Origin: Streptomyces sp. WZ-12
Lineage (GTDB): Bacteria > Actinomycetota > Actinomycetes > Streptomycetales > Streptomycetaceae
Reading direction: 5' to 3'
Assembly: GCF_028898845.1 (NCBI RefSeq)
Contig: NZ_CP118574.1
Span: 5,305,001 to 5,369,000, forward strand
DNA length: 64,000 bases
The number at the start of each line of letters is the position of its first letter. The stretch's first letter is position 1. The position numbers were made by a program, and so were the translations under genes. Shown one piece after another: positions 8,555 to 15,921 of this stretch. A model generated the notes under the pieces. The model was not told the DNA's origin, searched no databases, and saw only the letters and a program-made list of their open reading frames with translations.

Positions 8555-8872
8555 ATGACCGGAGGACGAGGCCGCAGCGTGCCGCCGAGGGAATTGGCCG
8601 GGGATCCGGAGAACTGGCCCCAGGCGGCTATCCCCGGCCACCCCGAAGCCCGGGTCGTCCAGGGCATCGCACATGCCCTGACCAGACATATGGCCCGGCA
8701 GGGACTCGGGCTGCGGCGCGTCGCAGCCCTCACCGGCGTCAACCGCCAGGCGGTCGCTAACCTCCTTGCGGGTGATAGTTGGCCGGATGTAGCCACGCTG
8801 AGCCGGCTGGAGGACGGGCTCGGGGTTGGTCTCTACCCGGGGGGCAAAGGGCCCGGATCGGGGCATTGCTGA
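8555..8872 (+). CDS. XRE-type helix-turn-helix regulator
   Basis: A 105-aa protein with one helix-turn-helix unit: ALTRHMARQGLGLRRVAALT, then VNRQAVANLLAGDSWPDVAT and LSRLEDGLGVGLYP, the usual Cro/C1 order. ATG 8555 has AGGAG 9 nt upstream; an in-frame ATG at 8492 lacks a site. It is divergent from the recombinase/transposase pair with 93 bp between the starts, so it probably represses that operon and itself. Confidence 0.65.
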   Translation: MTGGRGRSVPPRELAGDPENWPQAAIPGHPEARVVQGIAHALTRHMARQGLGLRRVAALTGVNRQAVANLLAGDSWPDVATLSRLEDGLGVGLYPGGKGPGSGHC

Positions 8873-8882
8873 ACCTCCGAAT

Positions 8883-8903
8883 GCCCGCGCGGTATGCGCG
8901 GGC
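8883..8903 (+). terminator. Hairpin after the XRE gene
   Basis: GCCCGCGC and GCGCGGGC form a perfect 8-bp stem with a 5-nt loop, 10 nt after the XRE stop codon. A second hairpin, GTGCCGCCG/CGGCGGCAC, lies at 8998-9027 and is followed by CACTATTTCT. Confidence 0.5.
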
Positions 8904-9102
8904 AGGACAAATTCGGCTCAGCACGCCCATGCGTAGCTCGTGCTGGGCTACGCTCGGGTGGGCATGCCGAAGCCGTTACCTGGACTGACGTGTGCCGGTG
9001 CCGCCGGGACTGATCCCTCGGCGGCACCACTATTTCTCCTCGCTCAGCGCCGGCTGATCCTTCCGGCATCGAGTGGTATTCGCCGTGCTCTGTCGCTCTG
9101 CG

Positions 9103-9591
9103 TTAGGCGGCTCCCTCTGGGCCGGTGAGTTCCCCGGTGCTGAGCACCCGCAGGCGACCTGCCCTCGCAAGTTTGAGGCAGGCGCGGCGGATCACCTCCA
9201 CTTGCGAGCGCGAGGGCTCTTGGCCCAGAGCGATCGTCACCTCACGTGCCCGCAAGGGGCGGTCGGCACTCGCTATGAGCGTGACGATCTTCTGGTCCTC
9301 GGGTCCCTTGAGTCCTCCCTGCGCCTTGCGCGAGGTAGTCTGCTGCGCCCTGTTCGGATACGAGGGCTGCTCGGTCGACGGCCTGCCCCGCTCACTGCCA
9401 GGGGGTTCCTCCGCAGAGGACGTCTCGTCGACGGGGGGTGCAGGTAGGAGTTCTGTGAGCGTGCGCCGTGTGATGGAGAGTGCGGTGAGGCGCTCTTCCA
9501 AGGCTATGAGCCTCTCCTGAAGGCCAGTCAACTCTGCCCGTGCGGCGTCTTCCTCGCTCTCCAAGCGCTGGATGACCGTGTCAGGTACCAA
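9103..9591 (-). CDS. Coiled-coil/winged-helix protein A (unknown function)
   Basis: A 162-aa protein of unknown function. Residues 5-45 (VIQRLESEEDAARAELTGLQ then ERLIALEERLTALSITRRTL) form a clear heptad coiled coil. A Pro/Ser-rich linker follows. The C-terminal 65 residues (VTLIASADRPLRAREVTIAL, ARAGRLRVL) look like a winged helix. It is a paralogue of the gene at 10171-10665 with the same architecture. The start is TTG 9591, with GGAG about 5 nt upstream. A DNA-binding dimer is my inference. Confidence 0.55.
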   Translation of the reverse strand: MVPDTVIQRLESEEDAARAELTGLQERLIALEERLTALSITRRTLTELLPAPPVDETSSAEEPPGSERGRPSTEQPSYPNRAQQTTSRKAQGGLKGPEDQKIVTLIASADRPLRAREVTIALGQEPSRSQVEVIRRACLKLARAGRLRVLSTGELTGPEGAA

Positions 9592-10170
9592 TGAGGCTCC
9601 ATCAACTGCGGTATTTCTAGGCAGGTTTGGCGGGGCCCTGGCGTCGGTGGTCTCCTGGCCCGCGTGTACGATGCGTGCTCACTGTAGAGGATCTCAAGGG
9701 GCGCTCGAAGCGAATCCTGGAGATCGTCATGAAAATAGGGATGCCCCAAGAGGCCTGGCTTCTAGGTGGTCTTGGGGGCCAGAACCCCTCGATCTCGGAG
9801 ACTGCAAGGCTGCTACCACAGCGCCTGCAAGTGGTCAGGGAGTTGTCCTGACCTGGCACCATTTCGGCCCTGACCTGCCTACTGAGGTTGGCTCATGGTG
9901 TGCAGTGGGCCTCTGGGGTTGCGTGTGGGGCCTCCGCGCGTAGCCGCCCAGAAGTTGCAAGGGGTGCTGTCTTCAGCTCTGTCAGGGCACTGACAGGTGG
10001 TTCGCGGTTCGAGAGAGGGCTGTCGCTAGTGCGCGCGTAGCCTGCCCAGAGGTGGTTGAGCTGCGCCGTACGCCTGCGGTCTTCCGGCGAATCCCTTACC
10101 GTAGACCCGAGTTCTGGCAGCGTTCTGGCCTGCTGGCACTCACACTCGCGGTTGAGAATCAGGGTGGGCG
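9592..10170. other. 579-bp divergent spacer between two paralogous genes
   Basis: No convincing gene is seen. A 58-codon frame at 9675-9851 (GTG start, product beginning VLTVEDLKGRSKRIL) is open but has no ribosome site and no family I know. The right part must hold the promoter of the gene at 10171, which has AGGGTGGGCG directly before its ATG. Base composition is visibly less GC-rich than in the core genes. Confidence 0.3.
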
Positions 10171-10665
10171 ATGACGTCACTATTTGATCAGCTGGACAGG
10201 GAAGAGGCCGTCATCCGCGGCGAGTTGGACGCGCTGCGGGAAAAGGTCACTGTTATCGAGGAACGCCTGATCCGTCTGACGATCACCCGCGACACTCTGC
10301 GGTCACTGTCAGTCGACGGCCGCCCGAAGCCGGAAGACCGTGCAGCGGATGGCGCCTCCCTGCTTGACCCGGGCAGGGAGGCGGAGCCGGCTGCCGACGC
10401 AGGCGAAGCGGTGGAGCCTCAGACGTCGGAACCACTCGGGCTGGAAGAGGCCCGGAAACGGGCGCTTGCGTTGCTGGCGCGTTCCGGGCGGCCTATGAAA
10501 GTCAGGGACATCACGATGTCGATCGGCGAGGTCCCTTCTCGGAAGGAAACGACCCGCGCAAGGCTCAAGCGGCTGGCGGCTGAGGGTCGGTTGGTCGAGG
10601 GGCCGACAGGGTGGTTTTCCATTGTGCCGGCCGATGCCACCGCTGAGAGTGACTCTGGAGATTAG
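10171..10665 (+). CDS. Coiled-coil/winged-helix protein B (paralogue of the gene at 9103-9591)
   Basis: A 164-aa protein. The N-terminal coiled coil (LFDQLDREEAVIRGELDALR then EKVTVIEERLIRLTITRDTL) aligns with that of the divergent neighbour, including the shared EERL and ITR.TL positions. An acidic linker is followed by a winged-helix region (ALLARSGRPMKVRDITMSIG, RLKRLAAEGRLVEGPTGWFS). The ATG has AGGGTGGGCG upstream. Function is unknown; the fold suggests DNA binding as a dimer. A divergent paralogous pair is unusual inside an island. Confidence 0.6.
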   Translation: MTSLFDQLDREEAVIRGELDALREKVTVIEERLIRLTITRDTLRSLSVDGRPKPEDRAADGASLLDPGREAEPAADAGEAVEPQTSEPLGLEEARKRALALLARSGRPMKVRDITMSIGEVPSRKETTRARLKRLAAEGRLVEGPTGWFSIVPADATAESDSGD

Positions 10666-10876
10666 GCAAGAGGCGCTGCCGCCAGTTCCGGATCACCTCT
10701 GGGGCAGGAGTGGAGCGGGACTGTGCTGCACAAGGGAACGCCCCAGCCATCGGACGTCAAAAGGGGCACCTTCTGGAGCCGGGAAGCTACTGTCTCGGCG
10801 CAGCACAGGCTGGCGCGTACACCTCCAGGTGCCGCTTATGTACAGGTAGGAGGGCGGAAGGGTCTGTCACGCAGAC

Positions 10877-11362
10877 TCAGTCGAGGGTGATGGGCCCGTC
10901 GGGTAGCCAGCCATCGAGGTAGCCATCGACCAGCATGGCCGCGACCTCAAGTCGACGCGGGTCTAGAAAAGTGCCAAGGGAAGCTCGCGGAACCCAGAAA
11001 AGAAAGTCTCCATAAATGCCGGTGTGCGCAGCAGGGTTGGCCCGTGCGATGAAGTAGCGCACCTCCGTGCGTGCTGCATTGTTCTCTGGCGCTGGGGCCC
11101 AGAGGTGGCCGATGACATCGCCCCAGCGAACTGAACGCTCGGGCGTGAGCTGACCAGCGAGGCGCGTGATTGTTCCGCGGTATGACTCCGTGAGCCCGAC
11201 TCGGCGCTGCGGCAGCCCCCATATGGGCGTACTGGGATTGGGGGTGCGCAGCAGCGCGACCTGGTAGTCCGAGTCGATGGCGATGAGGGTGGCGATGCGC
11301 TGGAAGCGGGGAGCCGGAACGCGCATGACCTCATCATGATGGCCGTCTGCACAAGTAGCCAC
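10877..11362 (-). CDS. Nudix-like hydrolase (degenerate box)
   Basis: A 161-aa protein whose first half fits the Nudix fold: an opening beta strand (IATLIAIDSDYQVALLR), WGLPQRRVGLTESYRGTITR in the place of the Nudix box, and a late aromatic strand (GDFLFWVPRASL). The canonical REUxEExGU acids are missing, so hydrolase activity is doubtful. The start is GTG 11362 or ATG 11326 (MRVPAPRFQ); neither has a strong ribosome site. It is convergent with the gene at 10171 and divergent from the decayed integrase. Confidence 0.45.
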   Translation of the reverse strand: MATCADGHHDEVMRVPAPRFQRIATLIAIDSDYQVALLRTPNPSTPIWGLPQRRVGLTESYRGTITRLAGQLTPERSVRWGDVIGHLWAPAPENNAARTEVRYFIARANPAAHTGIYGDFLFWVPRASLGTFLDPRRLEVAAMLVDGYLDGWLPDGPITLD

Positions 11363-11458
11363 GGGTGGCGCGGAAAGGGGCGGCTGGTTGCGTTACTTGT
11401 GCGTCCGAGTGGCGGAGATCAAGCAGCTCGTCGCCATCGTGCGTGGGGCATTGCCACC

Positions 11459-12151
11459 GTGAACATCGAGCCGCCTTCCTCCCTGGATGCAAGCCTCATC
11501 CCTGTCGGGATTCCTTCGGCCTGGATGAAGTCGTGGAGGCGTGGGTTGGCTCTGGCCGTAGTGCGCAATCTGCGCGAGTACATGGCGCCGGTGAGCGAGA
11601 AGGAGCGCGCCGAGTTCGAGACCGACGTGCTGTCGGGGTTCGTGCTCGCGCGAGCCTTGGCGGTCTGGATTGACAGCACGATTTGCAACGACACCAACCA
11701 CCTGGAGCTGATCCGAGCCTGGTTCGGCCGCCCGCTGTGGGGGGATGGAGCCGGCCGACGCCGACGTCTAACTCGGTAAGGTGCTCTGCGACGCCAAGCC
11801 CTCGCCCCGGACCGGTCGGGCGTGCCAGCGGCGTTCTTTGAGTACCTTGAGTTGCGGCACAAGGCCGAGTTGCACGACCTCACTGGCTGTGTCGTCGGGT
11901 GCTCGCTGGATGAGATAGACCGGCCGCGGGCCTCGGCGGAACCGCAACTGCGGATCCCCACCCAGCGAAGCTGTTGTATCAGGCCGCAGACGGACGCTGG
12001 GGCGGTGGCGCACTTCCGGAGAGCCAGCCTCGAAAAGGCGGCAGGAACCTCACGAGCCATCCGATCCAGCGTCCGACGGAAACGCTACGAACGGCCAACC
12101 CGACCGCGTTCCACTACAGCCATACAAGTCGGAAACTCAGTTCCCGCCTAG
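11459..12151 (+). pseudogene. Decayed tyrosine recombinase/integrase
   Basis: Fragments of an integrase N-terminal domain appear in changing frames. The first frame from GTG 11459 reads PVGIPSAWMKSWRRGLALAV, then EFETDVLSGFVLARALAVWI and NDTNHLELIRAWFGRPLW. Near 11740 a run of six G shifts the frame; the neighbouring frame continues MEPADADV, an in-frame TAA, then LGKVLCDAKPSPRTGRA. From 11822 the original frame resumes with AAFFEYLELRHKAELHDLTG and DEIDRPRASAEPQLRIP before losing similarity. This is the order I remember from streptomycete integrases, which continue into a catalytic domain absent here. Several frameshifts plus loss of the 3' part make it a pseudogene. Confidence 0.6.
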
Positions 12152-12206
12152 GTTGTTGACAGTCCGGACAGCATCGCCTGGCGGCCGCCCGCGGGCCGAC
12201 TACTGC

Positions 12207-12539
12207 TCACGCGACCGTCGACGCTTCCTCGGGAGCAGGAGCCGTAACCTGCACGGCATCCAGTAGGCCGGGGAAGCGAATGTCAAGATCATCGCGTCGC
12301 AACGTGATCTTTCGACTGGTGCCCCGCACCTCGGTGTGCATGACCCCGGACTCCCGCAGCACCTTAAGGTGATGCGAAAGCGTCGACTTCGCAATCGGGT
12401 AGTTGAGCTGTCCACAGACCCGGGGGCCCTCTTGGTGCATGACGCGTGCGATGTCGCGACGGATCGGATCACTCAAGGCGTGCAGCACCTTGTCAAGAGA
12501 GATGTCTCGCCGGTCCGGGTGGTAGAGCTCGGTACGCAT
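12207..12539 (-). CDS. ArsR-family helix-turn-helix regulator
   Basis: A 110-aa winged-helix repressor: LDKVLHALSDPIRRDIARVM, then YPIAKSTLSHHLKVLRESGV (recognition helix) and a wing (HTEVRGTSRKITLRRDDL). ATG 12539 follows a perfect AAGGAGGT 5-6 nt upstream. Only one Cys is present, so a metal sensor of the ELCVCDL type is unlikely; it may sense a small molecule or redox state. It lies just beyond the end of the esterase/oxidoreductase/exporter genes on the same strand, separated by a strong hairpin at 12655-12685, so it has its own promoter. Confidence 0.8.
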   Translation of the reverse strand: MRTELYHPDRRDISLDKVLHALSDPIRRDIARVMHQEGPRVCGQLNYPIAKSTLSHHLKVLRESGVMHTEVRGTSRKITLRRDDLDIRFPGLLDAVQVTAPAPEEASTVA

Positions 12540-12654
12540 TCGCGACCTCCTTGTCGACACGTGCCTCGTGGCTCACTCCCCCTAGATAAAGCCTCGGCAA
12601 TGCTTAATTCAATTTTCTACGATTATAGAACATCGCTGGGATGGAGGGTACCGC

Positions 12655-12685
12655 TCCGGGGCTTGCGGTTATTGCAAGCCCCGGA
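12655..12685 (-). terminator. Terminator of the biosynthetic operon
   Basis: TCCGGGGCTTGC and GCAAGCCCCGGA make a perfect 12-bp stem with a 7-nt loop (GGTTATT), 11 bp beyond the esterase stop codon. It separates the esterase operon from the arsR gene. Confidence 0.75.
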
Positions 12686-12695
12686 ACCCGCCTGC

Positions 12696-13634
12696 TCAGC
12701 TGTGCAAAGCGTGCCGTAGCACGGCGATCCGTTCCTCGGCCCGCCGCTGGGACACCTTGGCCGTCGGGATCAGATACGCCAAGTGGTAAGCGCCGGAGAA
12801 CACGTGCACCTCGACGGGAATGCCTGCGGCGAACAGCTTCTCGGCGTAAGCCAGCGCTTCGTCGCGGCACGGGTCGTACTCCAATGCCACAACGTACGCC
12901 GCGGGCAGCCCCGAGAGGTCCTCAGCGCGGGAGGGAGCCGCGTACACCGGCACCTCGTTGCCGCCTGCCCGCTCGCCCAGGTAGTGGCGCCAGCTGATTT
13001 CGGCGTTCGGCGCGTTCCAGCCAGGGGTGTCGGTGAACCGCCGCATGCTCAGCGTATCCCGCCGGTCGTCCAGCTCCGGCAGGTCGAGGTACTGGAAGGC
13101 GAGGGCGGGGCCGCCGCGGTCGCGGGCCATGAGGGTCACGGCCGCAGACAGGCCGCCGCCAGCGCTGATTCCGTGGACCGCGATCCGGGCGGCGTCCACA
13201 CGGAGTTCGCCCGCGTTCTTGGCCAGCCACAGCAAGGCCGCGTAGCAGTCCTCGGCGCCGGCCGGGTAGGGGTGCTCCGGGGCCAGGCGGTAGCCGACCG
13301 ACACGACGACCGCGTTGACCCGTCGGGCGATGTCCAAGCACGTCTCGTCGTCGACCTCGATCCGGCCGATCACGAAGCCTCCGCCGTGGATGTTGAGGAC
13401 CGCCGGCAGGTCCTCCTCGACGCCAGCGGGCCTGTAAACCCGCACGGGTACCTGGGGGTTGTCCTCCGGGCCCGGGATCTCCAGATCGGTCACCTCGACC
13501 CCGGTGGTGTCGGGGGCAGGGCGGCCGGCGCTTGCCGCGATCAGTTTGGCGCGGGTCTCTGCGGGGTTGGTGAGGTCGAAGACACCGAAGTTTCCGGCGG
13601 CCGCGACGAGGTCAGCGTCGTAGCGGTAGGTCAT
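12696..13634 (-). CDS. Alpha/beta hydrolase, hormone-sensitive-lipase family esterase
   Basis: A 312-aa carboxylesterase of the HSL (family IV) type. The oxyanion-hole motif HGGGF is at residues 83-87, the nucleophile Ser157 in GISAGG, the acid probably D254 (EYDPCRDE) and the base H284 (GAYH). No signal peptide is seen, so it is cytoplasmic. It follows the oxidoreductase by 122 bp on the same strand. In the cluster it could remove or transfer an acyl group, or serve resistance; alternatively it belongs with the oxidoreductase, exporter and arsR as an independent stress cassette. Confidence 0.88.
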   Translation of the reverse strand: MTYRYDADLVAAAGNFGVFDLTNPAETRAKLIAASAGRPAPDTTGVEVTDLEIPGPEDNPQVPVRVYRPAGVEEDLPAVLNIHGGGFVIGRIEVDDETCLDIARRVNAVVVSVGYRLAPEHPYPAGAEDCYAALLWLAKNAGELRVDAARIAVHGISAGGGLSAAVTLMARDRGGPALAFQYLDLPELDDRRDTLSMRRFTDTPGWNAPNAEISWRHYLGERAGGNEVPVYAAPSRAEDLSGLPAAYVVALEYDPCRDEALAYAEKLFAAGIPVEVHVFSGAYHLAYLIPTAKVSQRRAEERIAVLRHALHS

Positions 13635-13756
13635 TTTCTGAGCCCTGTTCGATGGATAAGTGGTGATGGGTAGTCAGGATGGGAGCGGGGCGGGGTTGGC
13701 GAGCCTGGCCAGTGACTGACGGTCCCTCTCGGCCCTGGTAGGACACTCGCCGCCGG

Positions 13757-14683
13757 TTATGCCTCGGGAATGAGCACGATCTTTCCGCCGAGGCCGCCTT
13801 TCTGCCCAAGCGTGAGCGCTTCCGCGGCCCGGGACAGCGGAAAGCGCGCCGTGACGGGCAATTCGAAGGGGCTGTGGCCGATCAGGTCGAGCGTGGAGGC
13901 CAACTCCAGTGGTACGTGGTCGAGATACGGCACTCCGTTGGCCTGGGCCTGCGGGTCCGCCACGATCGTGACCCGGCGCGCGGGGTCATCCACCAGGCGT
14001 ACTGCGGTCTCGGTGGGTTGGGTTCCGCCGGCGCAGTCCACCGAGACGTCGAACGGACCAAGCTCGGTGAGGCGTTCAAGGAGGCCTTCGCCGTACTCGA
14101 CCGGTGTCGCTCCGAGCCGCCGAAGCAGATCGTGGTGGTGGGCCGATGCAGTGCCGATCACTTCGGCGGCGCCGGTCAGCACAGCGAGTTGGATAGTGGC
14201 AAGGCCCACCCCGCCGGATGCTCCGTGCACTAAGAGTCGCTCTCCAGCGCGCAGTCCGACCTGGCGCAGGGACGAGTACGCAGTGCCTGCGGCTACAGGC
14301 AGGACCGCGGCCTGTTCGGCGGAGAACCGGCCGGGCTGGGCGGTGAGTTCATCGGACTCCTGGGAGGCGGGTACGGCTTCGTAGGTCCGATAGGCGCCGG
14401 GCCGTCCGTGGCGGATGACGGGGTCGCCGACCCGGAAGCGCCGGACGCCGGAGCCGACATCGACGACGACGCCCGCCGCCTCGACGCCGAGACAGCCGCC
14501 GGGCAGGCTCAGTGGAACATGTGCCCGCAAGTCGCCTCTCAGGATCTTCCAGTCGATGGGGTTGACCCCGATCGCGGTGTAGCGGACGACCACCTCGCCG
14601 GGGCCCGGGGAGGGAACGGGGACGTCGGCGGTGTACAGCTCGTCGGGGGTCCCGTACTGGTCGAAGAGGACGGCTGAGCTCAT
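13757..14683 (-). CDS. NADP-dependent MDR oxidoreductase (quinone reductase-like)
   Basis: A 308-aa medium-chain dehydrogenase/reductase without the structural or catalytic zinc ligands. The GroES-like part opens with SSAVLFDQYGTPDELYTADV and shows YTAIGVNPIDWKILRGDL. The Rossmann part has LLVHGASGGVGLATIQLAV, the AxxGxxG-type nucleotide motif of quinone oxidoreductases. The ATG overlaps the exporter stop by 4 bp, so it is coupled to that gene. A redox tailoring step in the cluster is possible; the substrate is unknown. Confidence 0.88.
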   Translation of the reverse strand: MSSAVLFDQYGTPDELYTADVPVPSPGPGEVVVRYTAIGVNPIDWKILRGDLRAHVPLSLPGGCLGVEAAGVVVDVGSGVRRFRVGDPVIRHGRPGAYRTYEAVPASQESDELTAQPGRFSAEQAAVLPVAAGTAYSSLRQVGLRAGERLLVHGASGGVGLATIQLAVLTGAAEVIGTASAHHHDLLRRLGATPVEYGEGLLERLTELGPFDVSVDCAGGTQPTETAVRLVDDPARRVTIVADPQAQANGVPYLDHVPLELASTLDLIGHSPFELPVTARFPLSRAAEALTLGQKGGLGGKIVLIPEA

Positions 14684-15921
14684 GCGTCGGCCTCCCGTCG
14701 GCGGAAGGCTCCGGCCGCTGTGTACACGACGAGCGAGACCAGGTACCCGGCGATGGCGAAGGCGGCGACGCCGTAGAAGCCGTCAACCTTGGTCAGCAGG
14801 ACGCCGCCGACGCCGCCGCCGATGGTCGTGCCGATGTACATGGCCGCGTTGGCCAGCGAGGAGACGGTGCCGCGAGCGGTCTCGGTCTCCTGCTGCAGGA
14901 TGCTCATGAACACCGGGAAGACGAACCCTGCGACCATCATGACGAGCGCGAGGAGCACGAGGGCCGTGGCGAGGTTCGGCGAGAACGGCACCAGGCAGTA
15001 CAGCGCAGCCATGCTGAGGACGCCGCTCAGCAGTGAGCGGTAGAGCCCCAGGCGCTGCACGAGACGGCTGCCGAACAGAGAGCCGACCACGTTGCCCGCG
15101 CCGACGGCCATCATGGCGGTGCCTACCGAGGCAACGCTCAGCTGGAAGTCCTTGGTGAACCACGAGCCGAAGAAGGAGATTGCTTCGAAGTTGCCTGTCT
15201 GGAAGACCAAGTAGCCGAGGAGGAACCAGCGCAGCCGGCCGCCGCCGAACACTGTGCCGTAAGGCCTGAAGAGGGTCCGGAGGCCACCACCGGTGCTCCC
15301 CGGGCGGCCCGGCACCGACGGGAAGTAGCGGGCGAGCAGCAACCACAGCAGTGCGGAAGCCCCGCCGATCACCCAGAAGGGCAGGTGCCAGGAGGCCGCC
15401 GCAAGCCAGCTGCCGAGCGGGATGCCGGCAAACTGCGCGATGGACAGGCCCGCTGTGGCGTAGCCCATGGTGCGTACGATCTGCTGCGGCTTCACCAAGA
15501 CCGGGATGGAGGCCCAGATCTGTGGGGAGACGAACGCGGCGCTCACCCCGGCGAGGAACCGAAACAGGATCATCGTCCAGAAGTCTTGCGCGAAGCCGCA
15601 CAGCGCGGTCATCACGATGAACCCGACGAGCCCGGTCAGCAGCACCCGGCGGCGGTCGCGACCGTCCGACAGTGGTCCCGCGACCAGCGCGAAGAGCGCA
15701 TAGCCGAGCGCGTAGGCGCTGACCATCCAGCCGGAGACGTCCGAGGACACGTCGAACGTGCGGGCCAGTGTCGGCAGCAGCGGAGCGACGAGGAACGTGT
15801 CCGTGCCGATCACGAACATGGTGGCAAAGGAGAGCAGGGAGACGGTCCGTGCCGAGGGACCGGTCTGGCCGGCGCTTGCCGCCGGTGTAGCCGTGGTCGA
15901 GGTCGAGGCAGTATTGGTCAT
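14680..15921 (-). CDS. MFS transporter (drug exporter type)
   Basis: A 413-aa membrane protein with about 12 hydrophobic segments. The loop between helices 2 and 3 is LVAGPLSDGRDRRRVLLTGL, the major-facilitator signature. Helix 5 carries SIAQFAGIPLGSWLA, in the place of the drug/proton-antiporter motif C. The N-terminal tail is Thr/Ala-rich and cytosolic. Both ends overlap neighbours by 4 bp (ATGA with the 740-aa gene upstream, ATGA with the oxidoreductase downstream). It probably exports the cluster product. Confidence 0.88.
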   Translation of the reverse strand: MTNTASTSTTATPAASAGQTGPSARTVSLLSFATMFVIGTDTFLVAPLLPTLARTFDVSSDVSGWMVSAYALGYALFALVAGPLSDGRDRRRVLLTGLVGFIVMTALCGFAQDFWTMILFRFLAGVSAAFVSPQIWASIPVLVKPQQIVRTMGYATAGLSIAQFAGIPLGSWLAAASWHLPFWVIGGASALLWLLLARYFPSVPGRPGSTGGGLRTLFRPYGTVFGGGRLRWFLLGYLVFQTGNFEAISFFGSWFTKDFQLSVASVGTAMMAVGAGNVVGSLFGSRLVQRLGLYRSLLSGVLSMAALYCLVPFSPNLATALVLLALVMMVAGFVFPVFMSILQQETETARGTVSSLANAAMYIGTTIGGGVGGVLLTKVDGFYGVAAFAIAGYLVSLVVYTAAGAFRRREADA

